The notes under the pieces: generated by a model
What the model was told of the DNA's origin: nothing
What the model saw: the letters and a program-made list of their open reading frames with translations, nothing else
Database searches by the model: none
Translations under genes and position numbers: made by a program
Shown: in pieces, positions 1 through 8,578 of the stretch
How the letters are laid out: each line of letters begins with the position of its first letter
Numbering within the stretch: the stretch's first letter is position 1
From: Betaproteobacteria bacterium HGW-Betaproteobacteria-9
Lineage (GTDB): Bacteria; Pseudomonadota; Gammaproteobacteria; Burkholderiales; Burkholderiaceae_C
DNA: 64,000 nt
Assembly (NCBI GenBank): GCA_002842215.1
Contig: PHCC01000017.1
Span: 1-64,000, forward strand
Direction: 5' to 3'

Positions 1-124
1 CCCGGCGCGCGACATCCTGGTCGAGATGGGCCGGCGTGGCATGGTCGGTGGACAGGAAGACATGATCGAAGACACCGCCATGACCATGGCGCGCGAGCGT
101 GGCCTCATGCCACTGGCCGCCTGA
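1..124 (+). CDS. dmpG: 4-hydroxy-2-oxovalerate aldolase, C-terminal end (partial)
   Basis: Only the last 40 codons are in the window (frame starting at base 2, TGA at 122-124). The peptide contains [13 protein letters not shown], the characteristic C-terminal block of the DmpG/BphI/MhpE aldolases that split 4-hydroxy-2-oxovalerate into pyruvate and acetaldehyde at the end of catechol meta-cleavage. The 4-oxalocrotonate tautomerase gene starts 12 bp downstream, which supports a lower meta-pathway operon entering from the left. The acetaldehyde dehydrogenase partner (dmpF type) is expected just outside the window. The family call is fairly firm; the exact paralogue cannot be told from the tail alone. 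Confidence 0.85.
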
Positions 125-136
125 AGGAGACACACC

Positions 137-328
137 ATGCCATTTGCCCAGATCTACATGCTCGAAGGCCGCACGCCCGAACAGAAGAAGGCCGTGATCG
201 AAAAGGTCACCCAGGCGCTGCACGAGGCGACCGACGCGAAGAAGGAAACCATCCGCGTCTGGATCCACGAGATGCCCAAGGAGAACTGGGGCATTGCGGG
301 GGTCAGCGCCAAGGAACTCGGGCGCTAG
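137..328 (+). CDS. dmpI: 4-oxalocrotonate tautomerase
   Basis: A 63-residue protein, the usual size of 4-OT. After removal of Met the N-terminus is Pro1, the catalytic base, and Arg11 and Arg39 fall exactly where the substrate-binding arginines of the Pseudomonas enzyme lie. Position 50, Phe in the classical enzyme, is Trp here. It converts 2-hydroxymuconate to 2-oxo-3-hexenedioate in the oxalocrotonate branch of catechol meta-cleavage. An AAGGAGA ribosome site lies just before the ATG. It sits between dmpG and the tmo-type sensor gene, so the lower pathway and the upper-pathway regulator are adjacent on one strand. Confidence 0.93.
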   Translation: MPFAQIYMLEGRTPEQKKAVIEKVTQALHEATDAKKETIRVWIHEMPKENWGIAGVSAKELGR

Positions 329-388
329 CCCCCGCGGCGTTCGCCCGCACACAGACCAGGCCGCCCCTGGGTCGAACGGCGTTCATCC

Positions 389-3283
389 ATGGGTCCTCTG
401 TTCACGGAATCCGATCGGTACCTGGTCGGGTCGGTCGCGCTCCACCAGACAGACACGCTGCAGTCGCAGCGGGAGAAACTCGCCCGCATCGTGCTGGACT
501 CGATGTACCAGTTCGTCGGCCTGCTCGATGCCCAGGGCCGAACACTGGAGATCAACCGGTCCGCGCTGGAAGGGGCCGGCGTGGACCTGGCCGACATCCG
601 GGGCAAACCGTTCTGGGAAGCGCGCTGGTTCCAGGTCTCGCGCGAGACCACCGAACTGCAGCGCGACTTCGTGCGCCGGGCCCAGGGCGGCGAGTTCATC
701 CGCTGCGACATGGAGATCTATGGGCAAGCCGCGGGCGACGAGACCATCGTGGTCGACTTTTCATTGCTGCCGGTTCGCGACGCGCGGGGCAAGGTGGCTT
801 TCCTGCTCGCCGAAGGTCGCAATATCACCGCGAAGAAGCGCGCCGAAGAAGAGATCGCGCGCAAGAACGCCGAGCTCGAAACACTGCTTACCCGCATCCG
901 CCAGCTCGATCAGCAAAAGAGCGACTTCTTCGCCAACGTCAGCCACGAACTGCGCACGCCGCTGGCCCTGATCCTCGGTCCTGCCGAAGAACTGCTGGCC
1001 TCGGGCAGCCAGCTGTCGGACCCGCAGCGGCACCAGCTCGGCGTGATTCAGCGCAACGCGACCGCCCTGCTCAAACACGTCAACGACCTGCTGGACCTGT
1101 CCAAGCTCGACGCCGAGCGCATGGGCCTGCACTACACACCGTTCGACCTCGCGGCGCTGGTGCGCGAACACGCCGAACAGTTTCACGCGGTAGCGCCGCA
1201 GCTGGACCTGCGCTACGTCGTCTCCACGCCCGACACGCTGAGCGCCACGCTCGACCAGGACAAGACCGAGCGCATCCTGCAGAACCTGCTGTCCAACGCC
1301 TTCAAGTTCACGCCGCCCGGCGGGCGCGTGCGCTGTGCGCTCGAACGCTCCGGTCCGGACCGTTGCCTGATCTCGGTGCAGGACTCGGGGCCCGGCGTGC
1401 CGCCCGACATGCAGCAACGGATCTTCGAGCGCTTCCGCCAGGGCCAGACCGGCACCACCCGCAATTTCGGTGGCACCGGCCTGGGCCTGGCGATTGCCAA
1501 GGAGTTCACCGAACTGATGCACGGCAGCATCGCGGTCACGGCCGCCGCCGGGGGCGGGTCGCTGTTCCAGGTGGAACTGCCGCTGGCGCCACCGCCCGAG
1601 GCCGCCGCCCTGCACGGGGTGTCGCCCGCGCGAGCGCGTCCGGCCCCCGCGCCCAACCCCGCGCTGGCCGAGCTCACCCCGCCCGACGAAGCGCCCCAGC
1701 GCGGCGAGGCGGCGGCCGGCGCGCCGCGCATCCTGGTGGTGGAGGACAACCCCGAGATGCGGCGCTTCATCTGCGATGCGCTGAGCGACGAGTTCCAGGT
1801 GGCCTCGGCGCCCGACGGCCAGGCCGCGCTGGAAGCCGCGCTGGCCTCGCCCCCCGACCTGCTGGTGACCGACCTGATGCTGCCCCGCCTGGGTGGCGAC
1901 GGCCTGGTCGACGCCCTGCACGCGGTGCCGGGCCTGCAGGACCTGCCGGTGCTGGTGCTGTCCGCCCGCGACGACGCGGCCCTGCGCGCGCGCCTGCTCG
2001 CCAGCGCCGCGCAGGACTACGTGACCAAACCGTTTTCGGCGCAGGAGCTGCGGGCGCGCGTGCGCAACCTCGCCACCATGAAGCTCGCGCGCGACGGCCT
2101 GCAGCGCGAGCTGCTGTCGCAAAGCAACGACCTGGCGGGCCTGACCCGCAGCCTGATCGAGAACCGGCGCGCGCTGCAGGCCTCCGAGCAACGCTGGTGG
2201 GCGATCTACGAACACGCTCCGGTGGGCATTGCGCTGATCGGCGCCGACGGCGGCTTCAAGGCCGCCAACCCGGCGTTCCGGTCCATGGTGGACTACACCG
2301 AGGGCGAGTTGCTCGCGATCCATCTGCCGCGGCTCACACCGGTGGAAGACCGGGCCGCCACCCAGCGTCGCCTGGAGCGGCTGCTGGCTGGCGAGGTCGA
2401 CGCCTACCACGTGCAGCGGCGTTTCCAGCGCCAGGACGGCGCCCTGGTCTGGGCCATCACCAGCGTGTCCCTGGTGCCCGGAACGCCCGGCGGTGAACAG
2501 CTGCTGGTGCTGGTGGCCGCCGACATCACGGAGCAGCGGCACGCCGAGCAGTCGCTGGCGCGGGCGCGCACCGAGCTGGCCCAGGTGGCGCGCGTGAGCA
2601 CGCTGGGTGAACTCACGGCCTCGATCGCGCACGAAGTCAACCAGCCGCTGGCCGCCATCGTGGCCAACGGCCACGCCAGCCTGCGCTGGCTCGACGGCTC
2701 ACCGCCCAACGAGCCCGAGGCCAAGGCCGCGGTGGGCCGCATCATCCGCGACGCCAACCGCGCGGGCGAGGTGATCACCCGCATCCGGCGCTTCGTGCAG
2801 CGCCACGAAACGCGACACGCCGCGCTCGCCATCCACGACGCGATCCGCGACGTGATGGAGCTGGTGCGCAGCGAAGCGCAGGCGCGGTGTATCGAGATCG
2901 TGCACCTGGACGCCGACCCTGTGCCCGAGGTGCTGGCCGACCGCATCCAGCTGCAGCAGGTGATCCTCAACCTGGTGATGAACGGCCTGGAGGCCATGGC
3001 CGGTGGCGGTCATCCAGCCACGCTGCAGATCAGCGCCCACCGGCAAGCCGACGCGGTGCAGGTGGACGTGACCGACAGCGGCACCGGCATCGCCCCGGCC
3101 ATCCAGGACACGCTGCTCGACGCCTTCCAGACCACCAAGCCCGACGGCATGGGCATGGGCCTGGCGATCAGCCGCTCCATCGTCGAGTCGCACGGCGGGA
3201 GCCTCTGGTTCACACCCAACGCCGGCCCCGGTGTGACCTTCAGCTTCAGCCTGCCGCTGGCCGTGCAGGACGCGCCGCCATGA
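389..3283 (+). CDS. tmoS: TodS/TmoS-type hybrid sensor kinase with two kinase cores
   Basis: This 964-residue protein has the TodS architecture in the TodS order: PAS1 (about 30-145), first HisKA/HATPase core (about 175-400, SHELRTP with His186), a receiver domain (about 446-560, Asp495), PAS2 (about 600-715) and a second HisKA/HATPase core (about 735-960, AHEVNQP with His748). No membrane segment is visible, so it is probably cytosolic. In TodS the first PAS binds the aromatic effector and phosphate passes His-Asp-His to TodT. The phrases FVGLLDAQG and RGKPFWEARW match TodS PAS1 closely. It overlaps the next gene (ATGA) and precedes the monooxygenase genes, which implies benzene/toluene-responsive control. 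Confidence 0.93.
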   Translation: MGPLFTESDRYLVGSVALHQTDTLQSQREKLARIVLDSMYQFVGLLDAQGRTLEINRSALEGAGVDLADIRGKPFWEARWFQVSRETTELQRDFVRRAQGGEFIRCDMEIYGQAAGDETIVVDFSLLPVRDARGKVAFLLAEGRNITAKKRAEEEIARKNAELETLLTRIRQLDQQKSDFFANVSHELRTPLALILGPAEELLASGSQLSDPQRHQLGVIQRNATALLKHVNDLLDLSKLDAERMGLHYTPFDLAALVREHAEQFHAVAPQLDLRYVVSTPDTLSATLDQDKTERILQNLLSNAFKFTPPGGRVRCALERSGPDRCLISVQDSGPGVPPDMQQRIFERFRQGQTGTTRNFGGTGLGLAIAKEFTELMHGSIAVTAAAGGGSLFQVELPLAPPPEAAALHGVSPARARPAPAPNPALAELTPPDEAPQRGEAAAGAPRILVVEDNPEMRRFICDALSDEFQVASAPDGQAALEAALASPPDLLVTDLMLPRLGGDGLVDALHAVPGLQDLPVLVLSARDDAALRARLLASAAQDYVTKPFSAQELRARVRNLATMKLARDGLQRELLSQSNDLAGLTRSLIENRRALQASEQRWWAIYEHAPVGIALIGADGGFKAANPAFRSMVDYTEGELLAIHLPRLTPVEDRAATQRRLERLLAGEVDAYHVQRRFQRQDGALVWAITSVSLVPGTPGGEQLLVLVAADITEQRHAEQSLARARTELAQVARVSTLGELTASIAHEVNQPLAAIVANGHASLRWLDGSPPNEPEAKAAVGRIIRDANRAGEVITRIRRFVQRHETRHAALAIHDAIRDVMELVRSEAQARCIEIVHLDADPVPEVLADRIQLQQVILNLVMNGLEAMAGGGHPATLQISAHRQADAVQVDVTDSGTGIAPAIQDTLLDAFQTTKPDGMGMGLAISRSIVESHGGSLWFTPNAGPGVTFSFSLPLAVQDAPP

Positions 3284-3951
3284 CCCCGCGCAAGGCCCTG
3301 GTGCACGTGGTCGACGACGACCTGTCGATGCGCGAGGCGGTCAGCAGCCTGCTGCGTTCGTTCGGTCTGCGCGTCGAGACCTACGCCTACGCCACCGAAT
3401 TCCTCGACCACTACGTGCGCTCGAAGCTGGAGCCGGAGTGCCTGGTGCTGGACGTGCGCATGCCGGGCCTGAGCGGACTGGAGCTGCAGCGCCAGCTGCA
3501 GGCGCTGCACCCGCAGCTGCCCATCGTCTTCATCACCGCCCACGGCGACATTCCGATGACCGTGCGCGCAATGAAGGCCGGCGCGATGGAGTTCCTGCCC
3601 AAACCGTTTCGCGACGAAGAGCTGCTCGACGCCATCGAGGCCTCGCTGGAGCGCTCGCACGCCGCGCTGCGGGACAGCGCATCCATCCAGGCGCTGCGGG
3701 ACCGCTTCGCCACGCTCACGCCGCGCGAGCGCGAGGTGCTGGCGCTGCTCTCGCAGGGCCTGCGCAACAAGCAGACCGCCGACCGCATGAACATCAGCGA
3801 AGTCACGGTGAAGGTGCACCGCCACAACCTGATGGAGAAGATGCAGGCCACCTCGGTGCCAATGCTGATCGGCATGCTGGAGCGCCTGCGCAGCGCCACC
3901 GGCGAACCGCCGCAGCCCAACGGACAAGGGAATTCCCTAGCCACCGAATAA
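3280..3951 (+). CDS. tmoT: TodT/TmoT-type response regulator (FixJ/NarL family)
   Basis: A 223-residue protein with an N-terminal receiver (VVDDDLSM acidic pocket, phosphoacceptor Asp58 in LVLDVRMPG, Lys in LPKPF) and a C-terminal LuxR-type helix-turn-helix starting at LTPREREVLALL. The ATG overlaps the TGA of the sensor gene by 4 bp, so the start is chosen by coupling; a much longer open frame runs upstream inside the sensor gene but is not protein-like. It should accept phosphate from the second kinase core and activate the adjacent tmo-type operon. I do not see a Pseudomonas tod box (ATAAAC-N4-GTTTAT) in the 83 bp before tmoA, so its site is probably different here. Confidence 0.9.
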   Translation: MTPRKALVHVVDDDLSMREAVSSLLRSFGLRVETYAYATEFLDHYVRSKLEPECLVLDVRMPGLSGLELQRQLQALHPQLPIVFITAHGDIPMTVRAMKAGAMEFLPKPFRDEELLDAIEASLERSHAALRDSASIQALRDRFATLTPREREVLALLSQGLRNKQTADRMNISEVTVKVHRHNLMEKMQATSVPMLIGMLERLRSATGEPPQPNGQGNSLATE

Positions 3952-3991
3952 ACCAAAGTCCAATGGTGCGCACGCCCTGCGCTCCCTACAG

Positions 3992-4016
3992 TTGTTGACG
4001 CGACCCGCTTCAACAA
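3992..4016. promoter_or_regulatory. Inverted repeat in the tmo leader
   Basis: TTGTTGA-N11-TCAACAA, two perfect 7-bp arms, lies in the 83-bp gap between the regulator and tmoA and ends 4 bp before the AGGAGA ribosome site (4021-4026). It could be an operator for the TodT-like regulator, or an RNA hairpin affecting tmoA translation. The function is inferred; only the symmetry is seen. Confidence 0.4.
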
Positions 4017-4034
4017 TCACAGGAGACAAGCACC

Positions 4035-5540
4035 ATGGCTTTGCTGGAACGCAGCGACTGGTACGACATTGCGCGCACCACCAACTGGACGCCGACCTAC
4101 GTCAGCGATTCCGAACTTTTCCCCGACCTCATGACCGGCGCGATGGGCGTGCCGATGGAACAGTGGGAGTCGTACGACGAACCGTACAAGACCTCCTACG
4201 CCGAGTACGTGAAGATCCAGCGCGAGAAGGACGCTGGCGCCTACTCGGTCAAGGCCGCGCTGGAGCGCAGCCGCATGTACGAGGAAGCCGACCCGGGCTG
4301 GCTCTCGATCCTCAAGTCGCACTACGGTGCGATTGCGCTGGGCGAGTACGCCGCCATGAGCGCCGAGGCCCGCATGACCCGCTTCGGCCGCGCACCCGGC
4401 ATGCGCAACATGGCCACCTTCGGCATGATGGACGAGAACCGCCACGCGCAGATCCAGCTGTACTTTCCGCACAGCTACTGCAGCAAGGACCGGCAGTTCG
4501 ACTGGGCCCACAAGGCCTACCACACCAACGAGTGGGGCGCGATCGCCGCCCGCCACGCCTTCGACGACCTGTTCCTCTCGCGCAGCGCCACCGACATCGC
4601 GGTGATGCTGACCTTCGCGTTCGAGACCGGCTTCACCAACATGCAGTTCCTCGGCCTGGCGGCCGACGCGGCCGAGGCCGGTGACTTCACTTTCTCCAGC
4701 CTGATCTCCAGCATCCAGACCGACGAGTCGCGCCACGCGCAGATCGGCGGCCCGGCGCTGCAGATCCTGATCGCCAACGGCCGCAAGGAAGAGGCGCAGA
4801 AGCTGGTCGACATCGCGATTGCGCGCGCCTGGCGCCTGTTCAGCCTGCTCACCGGCACCGCGATGGACTACGCCACGCCGCTGCACCACCGCAAGCAGTC
4901 GTTCAAGGAGTTCATGCGCGAGTGGATCGTGGGCCAGTTCGAGCGCTCGCTGCTCGACATGGGCCTGGACCTGCCCTGGTACTGGGACCAGATGATCAAC
5001 GAGTTCGACTACCAGCACCACGCCTACCAGATGGGCATCTGGTTCTGGCGCCCCACGCTGTGGTGGAACGTGGCCGCCGGCGTCACGCCCGACTGCCGCG
5101 ACTGGCTCGAAGAAAAGTACCCCGGCTGGAACGACAGCTTTGGCCAGGCCTGGGACGTGATCATCGAGAACCTGCTGGCCGGCCGCACCGAGCTGACCTA
5201 CCCCGAGACGCTGCCCATCGTCTGCAACATGAGCCAGATCCCAATCTGCGCGATTCCGGGCAAGGGCTGGAACGTCAAGGACTACCCGCTCGACTACAAG
5301 GGCCGCACCTACCACTTCAACAGCGAGATCGACCGCTGGGTGTTCCAGCAGGACCCGTTGCGCTACCGCGACCACCTGACGCTGGTCGACCGCTTCCTGG
5401 CCGGCCACATCCAGCCGCCGAACCTGGGCGGCGCGCTGCAGTACATGGGCCTCGCCCCCGGCGAGATTGGCGACGACGCGCACCAGTACGCCTGGGTCGC
5501 CGCCTACCGCGACCAGCGGGCCGCCAAGAAGGCCGCCTGA
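4035..5540 (+). CDS. tmoA: Benzene/toluene monooxygenase hydroxylase alpha subunit
   Basis: A 501-residue diiron hydroxylase large subunit. All six iron ligands fall at the same numbers as in toluene 4-monooxygenase and ToMO: Glu104, Glu134, His137 (DENRH), Glu197, Glu231 and His234 (TDESRH). Active-site residues Ile100, Gly103 and Ala107, known to set regiochemistry in this family, are the T4MO/ToMO type. The (alpha-beta-gamma)2 hydroxylase would be built from this protein, TmoE and TmoB. It oxidises benzene or toluene to phenols or cresols and then catechols. It is the first gene of a tightly spaced six-gene operon with a good ribosome site. The exact substrate (benzene, toluene, chlorobenzene) cannot be read from the sequence. 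Confidence 0.94.
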   Translation: MALLERSDWYDIARTTNWTPTYVSDSELFPDLMTGAMGVPMEQWESYDEPYKTSYAEYVKIQREKDAGAYSVKAALERSRMYEEADPGWLSILKSHYGAIALGEYAAMSAEARMTRFGRAPGMRNMATFGMMDENRHAQIQLYFPHSYCSKDRQFDWAHKAYHTNEWGAIAARHAFDDLFLSRSATDIAVMLTFAFETGFTNMQFLGLAADAAEAGDFTFSSLISSIQTDESRHAQIGGPALQILIANGRKEEAQKLVDIAIARAWRLFSLLTGTAMDYATPLHHRKQSFKEFMREWIVGQFERSLLDMGLDLPWYWDQMINEFDYQHHAYQMGIWFWRPTLWWNVAAGVTPDCRDWLEEKYPGWNDSFGQAWDVIIENLLAGRTELTYPETLPIVCNMSQIPICAIPGKGWNVKDYPLDYKGRTYHFNSEIDRWVFQQDPLRYRDHLTLVDRFLAGHIQPPNLGGALQYMGLAPGEIGDDAHQYAWVAAYRDQRAAKKAA

Positions 5541-5563
5541 ACCCACCGAACCCGGAGACAACC

Positions 5564-5824
5564 ATGGCCCTCTTTCCCGTGATTTCCAATTTCCAGCACG
5601 ACTTCGTGCTGCAGCTCGTTCCGGTCGACACCGAGAACACGATGGACGAAGTGGCTGCCGCCGCCGCCCACCACTCGGTGGGGCGCCGCGTCAGGCCGCA
5701 GCCCGACAAGGTGGTGCGCGTGCGCCGGCAGGGCAGCGACAGCTTCTTCCCGCGACAGGCCAAGCTGAGCGAGACCGACATCAAACCGATGGAGGCGCTC
5801 GAGTTCATCTTCTGCGACCGCTGA
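5564..5824 (+). CDS. tmoB: Monooxygenase hydroxylase gamma subunit
   Basis: An 86-residue protein starting MALFPVISNFQHDF, close to the 84-residue TmoB/TouB gamma subunit with its ubiquitin-like fold. The conserved ending around DIKPMEALEFIFCDR supports the call. It is a structural part of the diiron hydroxylase rather than a catalytic subunit. It lies 23 bp after tmoA and 11 bp before tmoC, with a GGAGA ribosome site. Confidence 0.92.
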   Translation: MALFPVISNFQHDFVLQLVPVDTENTMDEVAAAAAHHSVGRRVRPQPDKVVRVRRQGSDSFFPRQAKLSETDIKPMEALEFIFCDR

Positions 5825-5835
5825 AGGAGCCGCGC

Positions 5836-6171
5836 ATGACGTTCCACAAAGTCTGCACGCTCGACGACGTCTGGGAAGGCGAGATGACCGAGGTCGAGAT
5901 CGGCGACCACGAGGTGCTGCTGGTCGGCGTGGAGGGTGGCGAGGTGCGCGCCTTCCAGGCCGTCTGCCCGCACCAGGACATTCCCCTGTGCGAAGGCAAG
6001 TTCGACGGCAAGGTGCTGACCTGCCGTGCGCACCAATGGACCTTCGACGCCCGCACCGGTCAGGGCATCAACCCCGGCGACTGCCAGCTGGCGACCTACC
6101 CGATCCGCATTGAAGGCAACGATGTGTTCTTGCAGGTCGAGGGCGTCAAGCCGCTGTTTGCCCACTCCTGA
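5836..6171 (+). CDS. tmoC: Rieske-type ferredoxin of the monooxygenase
   Basis: A 111-residue Rieske [2Fe-2S] protein. The cluster ligands are visible as C-P-H (Cys44, His46) and C-R-A-H (Cys63, His66). It carries electrons from the TmoF reductase to the hydroxylase. Length and motif spacing match TmoC and TouC. The ATG follows an AAGGAG ribosome site that overlaps the tmoB stop codon, which suggests coupled translation. Confidence 0.94.
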   Translation: MTFHKVCTLDDVWEGEMTEVEIGDHEVLLVGVEGGEVRAFQAVCPHQDIPLCEGKFDGKVLTCRAHQWTFDARTGQGINPGDCQLATYPIRIEGNDVFLQVEGVKPLFAHS

Positions 6172-6195
6172 AGCCCCCATTCCAGAAAGAACCCC

Positions 6196-6510
6196 ATGAG
6201 CGACACCACCACCGCCGAGGCCTACCGCAACAACCGCGTCGGCCCCGTGCTGCGCGCCAGCCCGCTGACCGCCGCCGTGATCGAAGCGGCCGAAGAAGAC
6301 AACCCCGACAAGACCATCCGCGTCGACGACAAGGTGGCCTATGTGCGCATCGACTGCGAAGGCGAGCTGATCCTGCGCCGCGAGACGCTGGAGCGCGCGC
6401 TGGGCCGGCCGTTCCGCATGTCCGAGCTGGAGGTCGAACTCGGCTCCTTCGCCGGCCGCATCGAGACCACCGAAGACCACGTGCGCTTCTATTTCAACAA
6501 GACGTTCTGA
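6196..6510 (+). CDS. tmoD: Monooxygenase effector (coupling) protein
   Basis: A 104-residue cofactor-free effector of the MmoB/DmpM/TmoD family. The block around [11 protein letters not shown] near the N-terminus and the SFAGRIE stretch near residue 85 are typical. It binds the hydroxylase and controls oxygen activation and coupling. It sits in its canonical place between the ferredoxin and beta-subunit genes, 13 bp before tmoE. Confidence 0.92.
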   Translation: MSDTTTAEAYRNNRVGPVLRASPLTAAVIEAAEEDNPDKTIRVDDKVAYVRIDCEGELILRRETLERALGRPFRMSELEVELGSFAGRIETTEDHVRFYFNKTF

Positions 6511-6523
6511 CCGGAGACACCCC

Positions 6524-7510
6524 ATGTCGCAACCCGAAATCCTCAAGCCGCTCAAGACCTGGAGCCACCTGGCCGGCCGCCGCCGCAAGCCCAGCGAATA
6601 CGAGATCGTTTCCACCAACCTGCACTTCAGCACCGACAACCCCGACGCGCCCTTCGAGCTCGACCCGAACTTCGCGATGGCGCAGTGGTTCAAGACGCAC
6701 CGCAATGCCTCGCCGCTCAAGCACCCCGACTGGGACGCCTTCCGCGACCCGGACGAGATGGTCTACCGCACCTACAACATGCAGCAGGACGGGCAGGAGA
6801 CCTACGTGATGGGCCTGTTCGACCAGTTCTCGGCGCGCGGCCACGACACCATGCTGGAGCCCACCTGGGCCGGCAGCCTGGCCCGCCTCTACACCCCGGC
6901 GCGCTACCTGTTCCACACGCTGCAGATGGCTTCGGCCTACCTCTCGCAGATGGCGCCGGCCTCGACCATCTCCAACTGCGCCACCTACCAGACCGCCGAC
7001 TCGCTGCGCTGGCTGACCCACACCGCCTACCGCACCGCCGAGCTGGCCAAGACCTTCCCCGGCATCGGCCTGGGCACGGGCGAACGCGCCTTCTGGGAAA
7101 CCGACCCGGCCTGGCAGGGCTGGCGCGAACTGGTCGAGAAGGCCCTGGTGGCCTGGGACTGGGCCGAGAGCTTCACCGCCTTCAGCCTGGTGATCCGCCC
7201 GGCCGTCGAAGAAGGCCTGCTGCGCACCCTGGGCGACGCCGGCCGGCACAACGGCGACACCCTGCTCGGCCTGCTCGTTGACGCGCAGCTGCTGGACGCG
7301 CAGCGCCACGGCCGCTGGGCATCGGCCCTGGTGCGCATGTGCCTGGAGCAGCCCGAGAACCGCGCGGTGCTGCAGGGCTGGATCGCGAAGTGGGAGCCGC
7401 TGGCCGACGCCGCCATCGACGCCTACTGCGCCGCCCTGCCCGACGCCGCCGGTGCGGCCGCCCGTGCCCGCGCTGCCACCCGCGACTTCCGTCGCGGGCT
7501 GGGCCTGTGA
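6524..7510 (+). CDS. tmoE: Monooxygenase hydroxylase beta subunit
   Basis: A 328-residue protein of the ferritin-like beta-subunit family (TmoE/TouE are about 327-330). The N-terminal segment KPLKTWSHLAGRRRKPSEYE is strongly conserved in this family, and no iron-ligand pairs are seen, as expected for the non-catalytic subunit. The ribosome site is CCGGAGA. The stop codon overlaps the GTG start of the reductase gene. Confidence 0.93.
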   Translation: MSQPEILKPLKTWSHLAGRRRKPSEYEIVSTNLHFSTDNPDAPFELDPNFAMAQWFKTHRNASPLKHPDWDAFRDPDEMVYRTYNMQQDGQETYVMGLFDQFSARGHDTMLEPTWAGSLARLYTPARYLFHTLQMASAYLSQMAPASTISNCATYQTADSLRWLTHTAYRTAELAKTFPGIGLGTGERAFWETDPAWQGWRELVEKALVAWDWAESFTAFSLVIRPAVEEGLLRTLGDAGRHNGDTLLGLLVDAQLLDAQRHGRWASALVRMCLEQPENRAVLQGWIAKWEPLADAAIDAYCAALPDAAGAAARARAATRDFRRGLGL

Positions 7511-8535
7511 GCGGGGCCACCGCTGCCCTGCTGCACGCCACCCGCATCGAGATCGACGACGGCCCGGTCTTTCCGGTCGGGCCGCAAGAGGACACCCTGC
7601 TCCGGGCCGCGCTGCGCGCGGGTCTGGCCTTCCCCTACGAATGCAGCGTGGGCGGTTGCGGTGCCTGTCGGTTCGAGCTGCTGGAGGGCGTGGTGCAGAC
7701 GCTGTGGGAGGGTGCGCCCGGCCTGTCGGAGCGGGACCGCAAACGCGGCAAGCGCCTGGCCTGCCAGACCCGCGTGCAGGGCGATGCGCGCATCCGCGTG
7801 CGGCTGGGCGGCGAGGGCGAGCCAGCCGCCGTGCCGCCGCAACGCGTGACCGCCACGCTCAGCGAACGGCGCGCGATCAGCGACGACATGGTCGAGCTGC
7901 GCCTGACGTTGCCGCGTTCACCGGGTTTTATGGCGGGGCAGTACGCCCTGCTCTACCCGCCGGGTGCCGAGGGCGCGCGGGCCTATTCGATGTCGAACCT
8001 CGACGACGGCTCCGGCGACTGGCGCTTCATCGTGCGCCGCACCGCCGGCGGGCGCGGCAGCGCCGTGATGTGCGCCGAGCTGCCGGTGGGCGCAACGGTC
8101 GACATCGACGGCCCCTATGGCCACGCCTGGCTGCGGCCTTCGCCGCGCGACGTGGTCTGCGTGGCCGGCGGCTCGGGCCTGGGGCCGATGCTGTCCATCG
8201 CGCGCGGCGTGCTGGCCGAGCCGAGCGCGCGGCGGGTGCACTTCTTCCTCGGGCTGCGCCACGAGGGCGACCTGGGCGCCGCCGACCAGTTGCTCGCGCT
8301 CACCGGCGAACGGCTGTCGGCCACGGTCGTGCTGTCCAGCCCCACCAACGCCCCAGCCTGGGCCGGCGCCACCGGCTTCGTCCACACCGAGGTCGAGCGC
8401 CAGCTCGCGCCCGACCTCAGCGCCTACGACCACTACATGGCCGGCCCGCCGCCCATGATCGAAGCGATGCAAGAGCTGCTGATGGCGCGGCACCAGGTGC
8501 CCTTCGGGCAGATCCGCTTCGACCGCTTCGTCTGA
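7507..8535 (+). CDS. tmoF: NADH:ferredoxin reductase of the monooxygenase
   Basis: A 342-residue flavoprotein read from a GTG that overlaps the tmoE stop (GTGA). The N-terminal plant-type [2Fe-2S] domain has C-x4-C-x2-C (CSVGGCGAC) and a fourth Cys near LACQTR. The FAD domain carries the RxYSxxN signature (RAYSMSN), followed by an NAD-binding domain starting near VAGGSGLGPM. It passes electrons from NADH to the Rieske ferredoxin. It is slightly longer than Pseudomonas TmoF (326). A longer open frame upstream lies inside tmoE and was not used because its extra residues are not protein-like. Confidence 0.92.
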   Translation: MSGATAALLHATRIEIDDGPVFPVGPQEDTLLRAALRAGLAFPYECSVGGCGACRFELLEGVVQTLWEGAPGLSERDRKRGKRLACQTRVQGDARIRVRLGGEGEPAAVPPQRVTATLSERRAISDDMVELRLTLPRSPGFMAGQYALLYPPGAEGARAYSMSNLDDGSGDWRFIVRRTAGGRGSAVMCAELPVGATVDIDGPYGHAWLRPSPRDVVCVAGGSGLGPMLSIARGVLAEPSARRVHFFLGLRHEGDLGAADQLLALTGERLSATVVLSSPTNAPAWAGATGFVHTEVERQLAPDLSAYDHYMAGPPPMIEAMQELLMARHQVPFGQIRFDRFV

Positions 8536-8578
8536 CCACGCTTCTGACGACTTCCGAACACCTTTGAGGAGACACCCC

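Noticed and set aside
761..2674. 637-codon open frame antisense to the TmoS-type sensor gene
   Set aside because: It is a GC-rich shadow frame, rich in Arg, Gly, His and Gln with no domain pattern, while the + strand frame matches TodS throughout.
3952..4034. Canonical Pseudomonas tod box before tmoA
   Set aside because: I looked for ATAAAC-N4-GTTTAT and found no match; only an unrelated inverted repeat is present.
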